A stretch of DNA of 64,000 bases from Amphimedon queenslandica (taxonomy: Eukaryota > Porifera > Demospongiae > Haplosclerida > Niphatidae). How positions within the stretch are numbered: the stretch's first letter is position 1; each line of letters begins with the position of its first letter. Below, in pieces: positions 1 through 14,500 of the stretch. The stretch is from NCBI RefSeq assembly GCF_000090795.2, contig NW_003546274.1, positions 112,217-176,216 on the forward strand, given 5' to 3'. Under the pieces are notes generated by a model, which was not told the origin of the DNA, made no database searches, and saw only the letters and a program-made list of their open reading frames with translations. The translations under genes were made by a program, and so were the position numbers.

Positions 1-15
1 CAACAAGTTGATATC

Positions 16-278
16 ATAGCCCCCCCCCCCCCCCCCCGTTTACACTACAAACCAGTTTGGATCAAACCGGTTCAGAAACCAGCTTAATTGTGTCCACATG
101 TAACTGTGGTTGAATCACAGCTGCTTCAAAGTACTTAAACCTGTTTGATTATCTCAAACCACCTCCTGAGGTGGTTTAGATAAGTCAGTTTCAAACCACA
201 TTGAAATTGTCCACACTAAACTGATTTATTTCTAAACCAGTTCCAAACCGCTTTAAGGGCATAGTGTAAACGGGCTAT
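16..278. mobile_element. MITE with 17-bp terminal inverted repeats, inside an IFT140 intron
   Basis: The right end (262-278) reads TAGTGTAAACGGGCTAT. Its reverse complement recurs at the left end (16-47), where the three Cs of the repeat have expanded to a run of 18 Cs (20-37). The interior is AT-rich, full of AAACC words in both orientations, and holds a hairpin AAACCACCTC/GAGGTGGTTT at 156-177. No coding capacity is seen. The shape is that of a short non-autonomous DNA transposon; the superfamily cannot be told from this copy. Confidence 0.7.
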
Positions 279-286
279 AGTCTTAC

Positions 287-963
287 TTAGGATCAGCTCC
301 TAATAGAACACAGTGAGTGACCACACCTGCTACTTTAGTCTGATGGACTGGACTGGAATAGAGCTCACCCTTGGACTCTATCTGCCATAACAATACCAAA
401 CCACTCTAAGAGAAATAAAGAGACAATGCTAAAGACAAAGCAAATGCACCCCATACCTTATCAGCTGAAATAATGTGATTACCAGTTAGACTCCATCTTA
501 TAATGTTAACATTGCTGTGATGATGAGATGAGACTGAAAATATTTCATTTTCATACGCGTTGCATGTCGTGATTTCACCAGACGACCAGCCAATGGCTAG
601 TATCTTCCTCTCTGGGTGCCAGCTTATCGTTTCGGCTAAATGAGACCTCTCAACACACATATCAGCAATCAATTCACCCTGTAATGTAATGATTAAGAAT
701 TAATTAAAGGTGTGGTTCAAACAACACAGAAATTAACTCCAAAATTAATGTTTAATTTGCAAGCGACAAAACTTTGTAATTACGCGAACACAAAAATTAT
801 TTTGCAAAGGTACCTCGTCATGACAAATGAAAACCATCCCGCGATCGGGAGATTTCCTTTCAGCCAGTACAGCTAACAGAGAATAGGTAGAGTGCCAGGA
901 GACGTCGATGAATGCGGACCCCTCTAAAGGCGAGCGTACAGGATGAGTGAAATACACTGACAT
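287..963 (-). CDS. IFT140: Intraflagellar transport protein 140, N-terminal exons (partial)
   Basis: IFT140 is a WD40/TPR subunit of the IFT-A complex, which carries retrograde transport in cilia. Three exons are visible: 814-963, 457-678 and 287-405. Each has GT/AG borders and the phases join in frame. The product starts MSVYFTHPVR and contains the WD-repeat blocks VSWHSTYSLLAV, ISWHPERKILAIGWSSGEI and IIRWSLTGNHIISADKSGLV, which follow the start of the human protein closely. The gene runs off the left edge, so most of the beta-propeller and the TPR part are absent. It is head to head with DECR2, with 192 bp between the two start codons. A candidate RFX X-box lies in that gap. Confidence 0.9.
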
Positions 964-1155
964 GGTGGAGGCCGGACGGTAAAGGGGAAAGAAGAAGAAG
1001 AGGAGAAAAGAAGGCGAGGTAAATTTGGTAATTGGTTGCTATGGAGGTTATGGTATTTTCCGCTCACTCCCGTATATCTGTTTATTAGGTTACCCACGTG
1101 AGAGCACGTGGGCTTTTTACAAGGTGTGGGAGGAGGTGTGGCTGGCTGTGCAGAA
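964..1155. promoter_or_regulatory. Divergent promoter IFT140/DECR2 with X-box-like site and paired E-boxes
   Basis: The 192 bp between the two start codons hold GTTGCTATGGAGGT at 1035-1048, close to the RFX X-box consensus. They also hold the perfect palindrome CCCACGTGAGAGCACGTGGG at 1093-1112, made of two CACGTG boxes (1095-1100 and 1105-1110) spaced 10 bp start to start. The palindrome lies just upstream of the DECR2 start and the X-box is nearer IFT140. Confidence 0.6.
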
Positions 1156-2383
1156 ATGGCAGGAAAAGATGTCCACGACGACTATCCTTTAAAGGACTAC
1201 AAGTATCACTGTTGCTCTGATCTGCTGGAGGGAAAGGTTGCCTTTGTGTCAGGTGGAGGCTCTGGTATTGGTTTTAGGATAGCAGAGCTCTTGATGAGGC
1301 ATGGATGCAACGTTGCCATTGGTAGTAGAAGAATAGACAAACTAGAACAAGTTTAGTATTAATTTTGATGTGCTTTTAACGATTTGCTATGTAGTCAGCA
1401 AAGGACCTTAGTAAAGCAACAGGAAGACAGTGTCTGCCAGTACAAATTGATGTTAGAAAGGTAATAATAGAGAGAAAGCATCTCATTTACTAACTCTCCT
1501 CTCCTTTAATAGTATGATACAGTGTTAAAAGCAATGAAACAAACACTTAATGCATTTGGGTCAATTGATATTCTTATTAACTGTAAGTTCTTATTAATTG
1601 TTTTCTTGAACTTTAATAAATATATTAAATTCTCAGCTGCTGCTGGTAACTTTTTATGTCCTGTTAGCTCCATGTCATCGAATGCTTTTAAAACAGGTAA
1701 TATAATCTATCAATAATAGCTAATGGCAGGTCCTTTTTATTGTGCATCATACAACAGTGTTAGAGATTGATACAATGGGAACATTTAATTGTTGCAAGGC
1801 TGCATTTGACACTTACATGAAGGTACAATTGAGCTAGAGCTATGCAAGTATCAGAAAATATTTAGCTGGAACCAACTTTAAATTTTTAGGATCATGGAGG
1901 CTGTATAATTAATATATCAGCTACACTTTACTTTAAAGGAGATGCTTATCAAGCTCATGCTGGCTCTGCTAAAGCTGCTATTGGTAAAAAATATAGAAAT
2001 AATATTATTATCAATTTGATCCTCTAGATGCTCTTACTAGACATTTAGCAGTTGAATGGGGCCCACTGAACATTCGCATAAACAGTGTACTACCTGGTCC
2101 TATCGAGGGAACAGAAGGATTTAGAAAACTAGGTACAGTCCTATTACTATTATTGCTAGTAACCTGGTTTTTGTTATTTTTTAAAGGTGGAGCTGTTGAA
2201 GGTGCTGAAGAATTTTTAGAGTCATCTATACCACTAGGAAGGTGTGGTACAAGGACAGAAATAGCAGAAGCCTGTCTATTTCTCGCAAGTCCTCTTTCTT
2301 CATATGTCAATGGATCTCTGCTAGTCGTTGATGGAGGAGCATGGTTGACTTCTGGCTTTGCAAACTTTTCAAGTAAACTTTAA
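1156..2383 (+). CDS. DECR2: Peroxisomal 2,4-dienoyl-CoA reductase
   Basis: This short-chain dehydrogenase reduces 2,4-dienoyl-CoA with NADPH during peroxisomal oxidation of unsaturated fatty acids. Eight exons (1156-1350, 1395-1460, 1513-1582, 1637-1696, 1758-1822, 1890-1983, 2028-2132, 2187-2383) join in frame to give 283 residues. Visible motifs are the Rossmann glycine loop [13 protein letters not shown], the AAGNFLCP block, [21 protein letters not shown] with its conserved lysine, and the C-terminal block VDGGAWLT. The protein ends in SSKL, a type 1 peroxisomal targeting signal like the SAKL of human DECR2. The ATG at 1156 was chosen because it is the first ATG in the exon and gives a length like the human protein. 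The gene converges on the cadherin gene; only 156 bp separate the stop codons. Confidence 0.95.
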
Positions 2384-2539
2384 AAAACCTTTATCTTTTA
2401 AAAATGCTAATTTCAAAATTAATACTTTCCTAATACAGTGGTAAAAAATATATAAAAATAGTTTTGTTAAAAAATCCTATTTATTTCTAAAAAAAGTTTT
2501 ATAGCAGCAAAACAAAGTCCGTTGTCCAACAATAGAGAT

Positions 2540-5500
2540 TCAACCACGTCCACCATTCATTGCTGAGGCCTTCCTCTTTTCAATGAAAGATGAAGACGGT
2601 TCATTATTTAGAGAGAGGAGGCGCCTACGAGAAAAAGGCATTGATGACAAGTCCCTCCGTCTACGATTAACACTAACATTAACACAAGTTTCAATAGTTA
2701 ATGTGAATTTTGTTGTGACATCAAATTTTCCATCATTGACAGTTATGCAAACTTCAAATTTGATAGACTTTATAACTTTTATCACATTTTTTACCACAGA
2801 TACTGCAGAATCTACCACAGATTTTGCCTTGTAAACTATTGTTTTAACTGCAGATGTGATCTTTTCAGCTGCATAATTTACAAAAGATTTCAGTTTATCG
2901 AATAGAGAACAGTTTATTACTTCATTCTGGAGAGAACAACCATTCTGGGAGGAACAATTTACTCCACAAGGGTCATAAAGAACAATCCTTCTATTAGTTT
3001 CATCAAATTGTGTAGCAATGACATCAGTACCTGATGTATCTACTGTCAATGACTCTATGCAAGACAAGAGACAGCTGGCAAAACTGGCCGGTGGATCTGA
3101 TAGTGAGAAAACAACTCCAGCAAATTCCCCATTTATATTCAAGTCGTACAAAACGTCACTGATAGGTCTTGCTCCAATGGCTAGTCTAGCTGTATCATTA
3201 TCAGTAGGTCCTTCTATATCATCAATCAATGGGAGACCTACATGTATGCAATAATAATAGTTTTAAAAATGATGCATTCTATATCATATATAATAGCATA
3301 AAGAGCAAAAGATGCAACTAATAAATAATACAGACATATAGTATGGTCACTCTTTTTTTCTCACTATTATCACTACAACTCACTGTATGCTAGATTACAG
3401 ATAGAGCTATCAACCACATCAGCATACACTACAGAAACACTGATGATACCAACTCCATCAACAGAGAGATAGAGGAATCTCGTTTGATATGTTATCATTA
3501 TAAAGTGCCAGTTTCCATCATCAATCCTTTCTTCTAGTTGATAAATTATAGTTACTTGACTGGCTGGACCAGAGACTCCTGCTAGTTTAAGGACAACTTC
3601 AAAACGATTAGCATCAGAGTTATAATAGACAGCAAAATATCTGGTTCCATCATCTCCACCATAGTACAGTGCATAGCCCGAGCTATTAACAGCTGGTTTG
3701 AACCAGAATGTGAAAAAGAATCTATCAATGATGCCTTCAAATAGTAAATCATAGATTGAAGCCTGGCCATCATTTGTGTACAGTATGGTGTTATCATATG
3801 AATCGATCCTTAACTCAGCTCCATCAGTAGTCTCATTGTAATGGAGGAGATTAGTAAAGTTACTGCTAGCAAGACCACAGACTGTTACCATTTTTACAAT
3901 GGCATTGGCCTCATCAATACAATGCTTACCAGTGAAAGGAGATTGACTAATTTGTTCTGGAGCAGGTTTTATCACTACTTTCACAAAGTTCAGTGGAAAG
4001 GTATCAGGATCATAAATAGTTATATTAGGGAATAGCAATGTGTCTTCATCAACCTGTGCTGTAATATTAGTGACACCTTCTATTGTTGGTGGCTCATCAT
4101 TCTCATCTGTTACAGAAACAGAGACTGTAGTAGTAGCTGTCCTTGGTAGTGGTACACTAGCTATAGCAAACACATTAAAACTAAATGACTGAAGGACCTC
4201 ATAGTCCAACCTTTCCTCTAGACTGAGGTACCCTGTATTGCTATTTATGCTAATATTAATCCAAGGATAATCCTCAACAGGCCCAACAAGGTATGTTATG
4301 ATGTCACTCGGATTAGCTACTGTTGCTTGCACTTGTAGGAAATCGGGATATAGGGTGTCTTCATTGAGTGATGCAGTGTATGGTAGGTTAGAAAATATCG
4401 GTTCATCAGCTAATGTCACCGAAATGACAACCTCATTACTACTGAGACCTCCTTCATCAGTGACAGTGATACGTACATTACGAACAACCAATGGGCTCAA
4501 TATACCTTCAGCAGTGTATGCAACATATTGGAGAGCTTCAGGCATACTTATACCAGAATCATTAACTCTTGTAAGAGTATAGACTGTACTACTAGATTCT
4601 AGTGCTGATGTAAAGGTGTAGTCAGAGATAGATTCATTGAGTGTGAGTGATTCATTTGATCCAGTTGGTACATTACTTAGAATCAGAGTAGCACTAGTAA
4701 TACTGTCACCTTGATCTTCATCATATATACTAACAGAATCATCATACAAGAGCTGTCTTGATTGCTGTACTGCTGCAGCAGTTGAAGTGCCAGTGATAGT
4801 CAGTGTGGGTGCTTCATTCACATTCACTACTTGTACATTAACTGTAGCATTACCAGTCAGTTCACCATCAGAAGCAGATACAGTGAATGTTATTAAGTGT
4901 GGATCAACTTCATAGTTGAATACACGGGTGCTTAGCACTCTAGCAGACATCTCGTCAATACGATCCAGTCTAAACTGTGTTCCAGTCACTTCAAAATTAA
5001 TAAACGTTGGAGTGGCATCACCATCTAAAGAGTCAATCACTCCAACTTCAGTGCCTGTTGGTGAGTTCTCATAGACTGTAAAACTGTAAGGAGCTCCAAT
5101 AAACTCAGGAACGTTGTCATTACGATCTAAAACAACAATGACTAGATCTGCAGTAGTGACAGCTCCAGCCACATCAGTGAGTGTAATGGTGACTGTCCTG
5201 TTATCAAGTGTTGTCTCATTCTCTGTGTTGATGAATGCCAAGTTCCTAAGGATGGAATCAAGGTCACTGATTGTCCTCGAAGCATATGAGAATATGATTT
5301 GTGTTGTTCCACCACTAACGAGCCCATCACCACTTATCTGTCTATTCAGTTGTATGACTATCCTCTGAACAATGTTATTGTCAGAGTCACTGATGTATGC
5401 ATTGGGTAGTAAGAGTATTTGAGGTGAACCTTCAATGTAGTATATAATGGAGCTACCATTGACTATCAATTCTGTGGGATCATCTTGAGGAATGAAGTCG

Positions 5501-8500
5501 ATATACACTGAGACAGTGTTACTGTTAAGAGTTCCATCACTGATGGTTATTGTAATGAGTCTCATTGGGATTGATGTACCGAAATCAAGTAAAGGATTAT
5601 CAGTGGTGTCAAAGGATAGGGACCGAAGGACACTGAGGTACTCATCAAGACTACCAGAACCAGTCAATGTCAGTACACCACTGCTTCCATTGTAAGCTTT
5701 GCTAATACTGCCTGTTGGAGTAATACTCAATGTGTCCTTATTAGCAACAAAATTTTGAGTGATTGAAATGACAGCACCAGAGAATGACACACTGTCAACG
5801 TCAGATATGGTGAGGTTTTGAGCCAGTAAGACTTGAGAGCCACCCTCTGTGAATTCTACTGTCCTAACAGTATCACCGACCGTATCGCCTAAACTGAGTT
5901 GTGGTGGGTCTTCAGTTGATATTACAGTTATGTGTGAATGAGATACAGGATTATTCCAGCGACCCTCAGTATCATAGACTGTGAACTCAATAGTGCGAAG
6001 GACTGATGTTGTTAAATTGTCATTGATGTTTTGATAACGCATCGTCTTTATTACTTCTACGAATTCATCAGGAAGGCCAGGGCCTGTGATTTCAATCCTA
6101 GTGCTACTGACTGATGTTAGGTTAATGAACCCAATACCAGAGCCAGTAATGTATTCATCAGATCCATCAACAGGATTGGCCAACTCTACAACTACCCTAT
6201 CAATGGTGGGGAGTACATTAGGAACAGATATGACTCTAGAAATTGTTATGGAGTCGTTGACAATAGGAACTGATGCACTTCCTTCAGTAAATGAGGCAAA
6301 ATATTCTAATCCGGTTACTTGATCACCATTCAAGTCAATGACTGGTACTGCAGTATCAGACTCAACATAAATAATGCTACCAGTGGTACTGGGCATTTGA
6401 ATCACTAAAGCATCAGTAAACACTGTAGTGAAACTTAGTGTGCGGTTGCTACCAGCAATGCTCTCATCAAGTACACTATTGTATTGTATTTGTCTCAATA
6501 CATCATTAACATCATCAGGAGGTAGTGCTGTTGATTGTGAAACTGATGACTCTATTGATATTGTGAATAAGTCAGACTGAGACACAGAGAGAGAGCTAGA
6601 GTATTGTGTGGGTGCTACTAAATTCTCACAGGCACATATGCTATATATTTGAGAAGTGTTTATTGCATATGGATAATAATAGAGTCCATGAAGATCACCA
6701 CCAAGATGACGATGACCAATATTATCATTAGATGATGATCCTGGTATAGTACGAGCAATGAATACATCACCATTGATATAAGGAACTGCTGGTAACTGTC
6801 CACTTGGTAATAATATTGGATTGCCTGCTGATTCACAATTAGAATAAAATTCAACCTCTGGTCCACTAGAGCCAGTCCTCACAACAACAGTGTAGTGCCT
6901 GTTAATATAGTAGCCAGTGGGTACATCAAATACCACATTAGTCCCAGTCAGTGTTAGAGTTGCTGTACGTCTTGTGCCAGTTGTATCTGTATAAATCAAT
7001 TGCATTCTGTTCCTTCTAAACCATATACCAAATACAATAGTTGGAACGTCTGTTGTTGGATCTACAATCCCAACTATGTGCCCTTCATTTGTTACAGTAG
7101 CAACAAATGATATTGAGAATTCTCCACTACCGAATGATGTACCATTAAGTGAGCTCCGTGGTATACGACCATAGCCATCATTTGCATTATTACCAGTTAA
7201 TCTTACAAACTTCTTAGCAGGACATTGACCCACACCTAGTGTAGTATTAGTAACACCTAAACCATTGAACGTTGCAAGGTCGAACAGATTGATGGCAGAA
7301 GGTAGGGTAACCCTCTGCTCCTGACAGCCACCAGACCCAAGACAAGTTGTATAATTAGTGACACTGTATGGGTCGGTTAGTTTCACACGAACTGACTGGA
7401 GTAATATCTGATCATCATTATCAGTGACACGTATGGCTGGACCGATAGAGCTGGAATTACCAGATATAAAGAGAGCAGGAGTGAGCTGATTAACTACAGC
7501 AGGATTATCATTGACGTCAACTGGAATGAAATCAATGATAGTGTAAGAGACAAGAGTAGGTGAGCCATTATCAGTAGCTGACACGTTAAACACAAACACT
7601 TCTTCTTGCTCTGCATCAAGCCTTTGATTATAAAATAGTACACCAGTTGAACTATCAATGTGGAATATTGCTAGACCAGTATCTGTGTAGTAGGTATTGA
7701 CCAGTCCATATGTTATCCTGTTATTGGAGATGGAAATGTCTGCATCGGTAGCTGAGACTGTGTAGAGGTTTCTCCTCTCAGTGAATGGGACAAACTCCTC
7801 CCTTGATGTAGCAGAGTTAGGTATGTAGGGAAGGTTTGTAAATTGAGGAGCATTGTCATTGACATCTTGAACATCAAATGTCAAGCAAAGTAGCTGGCTT
7901 TCCTTTGGATTCCCATTGTCTTCAGCTTTTATGCACACATTGTGGAACACGAACATCTCAGCATCCAGTCCATTAGGGATGGTAAGGAGACCAGTCTCAG
8001 AGTCGACAACAAATATACCTGGCCCATCAGACACAGTCGACACACCAGAGCTGTCAAAAGACACAATGGAGTTAATGCTGTATGAGACTATAGAGGCCAC
8101 AGGATCTGTATCAGGATCTACAGCTATGAATCTACCAACAGTGATGAGTGAATGAGTCTCATTGTACGTGAAGCTTTGAGACTGATTAAGGAATTGAGGA
8201 GCAGCAGTGTTGGGTTCATCCACGTGTATTGTGACACAGCCTATGTTACTGCCCACCTCTCCATCGCTGACTTGCAAGCAGACGATCCTAGGAGGATTGA
8301 CAGTGATGTGAACCCCAGCCTCATTGTTATACTGTAGAGTCTGCATATCATGAAGTATAGTGGACACATTTATCGGAGAATTATAGAGAGCATAGAAAAC
8401 AAAAGACCCATTTGCTAGGACATCAGGTCCTCTGAATATAGCTCCACCTTGAAGGTCACCTAGTGAGAGGATGGCCTCTGCTTGAGTGCTGTCCTGAGGA

Positions 8501-11500
8501 TTAGTAATGGTAGCATTGAAACCAGTGAATGTGGTATTATCGTGATCAGTCAGGTTCATGTTGTTCTTGAATATCTTGACAGGATTTCTGCCAAAAACTA
8601 AGCCTTCGGCAGCCTCCACTTCCAGAACAGGTGGGTCATTGACATTGATAATATTAATGTAAGTTTGACCAGTTGTAGTTGCACCAGAGCCTCCTGGTGG
8701 AGCCCTGTCTGTTATTGTGATTGAAACCATTCTCTGTCCACCTATCGGCTCTTCATTATCATTGCAATAGGTGATAAGCTTAAGTACTTCATTGTGATCA
8801 TCATCTGCATCCACAAACACTAGGATATGTGCCGGATTGAATGTCAATACAAATGAACGGAGGACAGTTCCTTCGGGCGAGAACCGTTCACCGGCTCTTC
8901 TGTTCGTTACTCTCATTTCAATGAAAGAGAAACCTCTACCCTCTGGATCAGTAAGACTAAAATTAGTACCAAACACTGGTATACAGTCATCAGTATCCTC
9001 AATGAAATTAACATAGTATGAGCTGTTGCCTGTAGAGCCAAACACAAGAATGCCTGGGTCATTGTACAGATTAATGTTAACAACAAAACTAGAGCTATTG
9101 CTGTCCCTTCCGCCACTGTCTGATACGTACAGTGTAACACGTCTCTGGTTTGTTGTGGGATTGAGAATAAGATTAGAATATGTGACAGACTTTATGATAG
9201 TAATGTAATTAGCAATTGATGCAGAGCCACTGATATTTAATACACCAGTGTTGGAATCATAGATTGAAGTGATGCCAGAAATAGTGGTAGTCAATGAGAG
9301 AGACTCATTATCAGGATTATCAGTGTTCTCAAGCCTAAAGATTGCTCCATTCATATTAGAACTATCAGGATCAGTGAGAGATATTTGCACTGAGTGCAAT
9401 AGAGCCTGGTGTCTATTCTGCTCTTGGAATGTGACTGAAGATGCATGAACAGTCAACTCAGGAGGATCATTAGCCAGGATGATCTCAATGTTAATGTATG
9501 ACAATGGACTATTGGTGTGAAGTGAGCCTTCGTCATAGACAGTCAAACAGATTCTCCTTTGTGAATTTTGAGGATTCTTAAGAATGTTTGTATATTTGAT
9601 GGCATAAAGACCCTCTAAGAGTTTCCCTGGTAAAGAGTCTTCTCCTGAGACTGATGAATGAATAGTAAATGAAGCCATTGATACTTCAGTTATGTTAATA
9701 CCAGAGGGCAGGTCAGTGGCAGAGAATGACAAATACTCATTGCCAGCTGATGGATTAAGCAACTCAACAGATATTCTATTAAATCTCCAAAAGCCGCTAT
9801 CAAGATCATAGAGTATAGCACCAGATGTTGGGCTTATTATTGGCTGGGAGCCTGATACTTCTTCATATACAAGTGAATGATCAATGCCATTTACTGAAAG
9901 GCCATTAAGATCAAGGACTGGTCTCTTGTCATTGACTCGCAATGGCTCAATAGAGAAATTAGAGAGAGGACCAATTCCCACAACGTCCTTAGCATAAATA
10001 AAGAGACCTCTTGATAAAGGATTGGGCTCATCGATTACATTAGTATAAATGAGACTGTCCAATGCCACATTAAACTCTTGGACACTGCAGCTATTAGGAA
10101 CTTTACATGATAGGGTTACAGTCCTTGTTCTATAGTCAGTGGTTAGTGTAATGTTCTGTGTTCCAGCAGCATTAAGAGTCTCACCACAAGTTGTAATACA
10201 AATGACTTCAGAAACTGATAGACTATAGCCTGTACAGAATCTAAACTGAGCCATGTACCCATTGAGTGATTCACCAATGAACAATCCCCTTGGTTGACCA
10301 TTATCAACTATATTGTTTCCATTGCTGCTACTGCCACTGAGGAGTCCATCAACATACAGGTACACATTGTCATCAATACGAGTGAGTGTAACTTGATGAT
10401 ATTCATTATCTAGAACTGATACTCCAGAATCACTCTCGATAACTAATAGGTTAGTGCTTGAAACTACTCTGATTCCACCATTAGGGAGGATGACGCCACG
10501 AAGAGCAATGTTATTGATCTCTTCAATTGAGAAAATGATTCCACCCAAACTGCTTAAGATCGCCTCTGCCTTAACCCAAAAGCTAATAGTGAAGTTGTTG
10601 TTAAATGATACCTCAGAAGCAGTGAATGCTTGATCTGTTCTGTATGATCCTGTGGTCAGATTGAATATACCATTGGTTCTTGATGCCCCCAGTGCTAGTG
10701 TGAGTCTTTCATCAGCATCAATACACTGGTCATTGAGATTACACCGACTGAAACTACTGTTACCAAATATAGAGATATTGGCATGATTACAGAAACCACC
10801 ATCCAAAGGATATGAGTGGGTATTAGGAGAGGTTCTTAAAGATGCTACCAGCCTGTCTATTGCATTCTGGCCTATCGCATCAGGCTCAATGAGAGCAAGG
10901 GATGCTAGTGATATTGTGACACTTTGTGCCTCATCAATTCGACTCTCATTAAAGATAAAAGCAGATGAAGAAGATGTGTCGATTATGTATGGCCTGTTGT
11001 CATCTACATCAGTGATGGTTATAGTGACCTGTACGCTGTCAGAAGCACCAGCAGTATCAGTGACCACCACACTAAAAGTATGGGTGGTATTTACTTCATA
11101 GTCAAGAGCTACACTAGTAGTGCTTAGTATACCAGTCACTTGTTCTATCCGGAATAAGGTTTGTTGCGGTACCAGACTGAATGTAAGGTCTTCAATAGGA
11201 GTATCAACATCGCTAACACCAACTGTTAATATTGGGGAATTAGTAGGGAAGGTCTCAGTAAGATTGACACTGTATGATATATTCCTAAAGATGACTGGAG
11301 GTACATCATCAGTATCAACTACTGATAGCATGATGTGACCAGGTGAACTACAGCACTGAGGTACACAGCTATCACATGCTTTGTATCTTAATAAAAACTG
11401 CGTTCGATTCTCATAGTCAGAGGCATGTGGACTGGTTGTTCTTAGGACGCCATTAGCATCAATTTCGAATAAGTCCCGTCCTTCTCCCCAGTATATCGTA

Positions 11501-14500
11501 TATACCAGTTCACCACAGAGATCGGAATCATAGTCAATAGCAAATATCTGTGCCACACTATGCCCTACTGGACTATTCTCTGAGAGATTAGCAGTGACAT
11601 TGGCTGGAGAGAGGAAAGGTGTGTTATCATTAGTATCATTGATGAATATGGTAACACTAGCTGTATCAAATACCATCTCTCCATTACCAACTCCAACAGT
11701 CAATATAAACTGCCTAGTGCTCTCATAGTCGAGGTAATCCTCAGGGCTGATGATAGTGTTATTAACGAGTGTAAACCCTTCATAAGGAATAGAGGACACA
11801 ATGGAATAGACAAAGTCGGCATCTTCAGAGTTCAGGTCCCGATCTATAGCAGTAACCCGTCCAACCTCAGAATTGAAGTCATTCTCTTCAATGGAGAAGT
11901 CATAAACGTTAGGAACAAATATTGGTAAGTTATCAATTATAACAACAGCAAAGGTATAGTCTGTTGATAGTGGGTTGTCCCCCATATCAGACACCCTAAC
12001 ACCAAGGTACTCTATGTGTGCCATTGTTCCCAGTAGCTCTACCACACTGGCAGTGTATAGATCACCAGTTGATTCATTAACGTAAAACATGTTCGTGAGA
12101 TTCAAAAGTGTAAAGCGCAGCTCTGCATTATTTCCTTCATCAAGATCGGTTGCATTGAGTGTAGTGATGTAGGCATTGGAGGGAGTATTATCTCTTACAG
12201 CTGCTGTGAACGGTGGCAAAGGAATGGGAGCGTTATCATTGATATCAGTTAGAATGAGAGTTAATTGTATAGGACTACTGCTCAGTGAAGGTGTGCCTTT
12301 ATCACTAGCAGTGACTTCAATGGTATGGACTGAGTCGCCATTAGGTGGATCACGATCAAACCTGGTGGCGTTAGTAATGTTAAGCGAGTCCTGTACTGGG
12401 CTGAAGTTATTACTGGTATTGGAGATGAATAGCTGAGAGTTAATGCCAGTGTCATTGTCTTTGAAATCAAGAGACAGAATGACAACTGATTCCTCTGGTA
12501 CAGTGAATGAGAGTGGCCCATCATAATAAGGATGTTCATCATTAACATCCTCCACTGTCACTGTGATAGATTGTTGGGCATTAAACATAAAATCACTGAC
12601 CTGTACTTCTATGACGTGTTGTGAAAACTCTTCCCTATCCAGTGACCTAGCTGTATAAACGCTACCATCTGAAGTGATGTTAAATCTACCACCAGCATCA
12701 TTCAATAGGGTAAAGAAGAGATTGTTATACGGCATGTGATCTTCATCGGTAGCATTGACTCTTATAACCAATTCATTGATGACATTCTCTGATACACTGG
12801 CAGTATTGGGTGATGTGATATTAGGGCCGTGATCGTTAATATTAACAACAAATATTGTGATGGTATCATTACTGCTAAGAGATGGTGTGCCAAGGTCATT
12901 TACTTCAACTGTGAAGTGATACATTCTTGTCTCCTCAAAATTTAAATTATGACAGACGATTACACAGCCTGTCTCTGCTACCACTTTAAATGGAAAATCT
13001 GAAGAACATTCATCAACACCATCACTATAATAACGTAAGATACCACCCATTCCAGTGTCAGGATCGGTAGCATTGAGACAACCAACTGTGACGTTATTCT
13101 GAGCTGTTTCATTGACCATTAATGTGAATGGATCATTAATTGTTGGTGGGTTATCATTAACGTCAGACACACTAACAACAACATCAGTCATGTTACATAA
13201 ACTAGGACTGCCCAGATCACAGGCTTGGACTACAAGAGTGTACTCACAATACTCTTCATAATCCAATGAGTGGCACACTGATAATCGGCCATTATCGTGA
13301 TCAATCTCAAACGGGAATGTTGAATCACAAATGATATCACCGCCTGATCCTAATTCATTTCCTGATCCAGGATCACCAAACCCAGAGACACAGCCGGAGT
13401 TACCAGAGCAGCGGCAAGCGGTGCTACCCTCAATAGTAAATACTACCAAACCATTGTGACCCTCATCTGCATCAGTAGCTCGAACACTTCCAGGCAATAT
13501 ATAGTCCACTGGTTTATCCTCAGATACTTGGAAGCTTCTTGACCCAATGAACAGAGGATAGTTGTCATTGATGTCTTCAATAGTAAAGTTAACAGTTAGA
13601 ATAGCATATTGGGATACATCATCAGAAAGACCAGGTGGATTAACAGCCTGCACTTGAATAGCATAATAACTTGATAGCACTTCACGATCAAGAGCCTCTC
13701 TATTCTCAACAACTATCATGTTATTTTGTATGGCAAATGGAGTGCCTTGTGATAAAAGCATATAGGACACCTCACTGTTGTTAGCAGAGTCACCATCAGT
13801 TGTATTTAGAAAGTAAACCATTGAGCCATCAGTCATATTCTCTGTTATACTAGCTCTATCAATAGGGCTGGGGAACACTGGAGGTAAGTCATTACGATCA
13901 ATCACATTAAGCACTAGAATGGCATCAGAGATTTGTGTTACATCATTCACTGTATCAGCTGGAGGATTAGTAGCTCTCAAATGAATCATGTATACCTTTT
14001 GATCACTCTCATAATCAACTGGAGCTCCTCCAGTATAATTTACGTCTTTATTATCACGGATCTCAAACGGTGAAGTATTATTTATTAAGCTATAGCTAAC
14101 TTGAGAATTAGCATCACTATCAAGATCAGTTGTTGATATCTCAAATACTAGGCTATTGATAGGAAGATTCTCATATATATTCCTGCTAATGACTTCTGAT
14201 GGGAATATTGGTGGGTTGTCATTACGATCAATGACATTGAGAGTATAAGGAGCATTGTTGGGGCATAATTGAGGCTGGCCATTGTCACAGACCTTAATGA
14301 AAAAGGAATATGATTGATACTGTTCATAATCTACTGCAGTGCAGTTAGTAATGTAACCAGTAGTAGAGTTAAGACTGAGTGCAGTTTTAGGGTTTGAGCA
14401 ATCAGTAGAGAATAATGTTGAGTCTGAAGAGTATGTTAAACGGCCATTGTCACCTTCCTCAATATCAGTAGCATTTATTTGTATAGCAAGTGCCATATTC

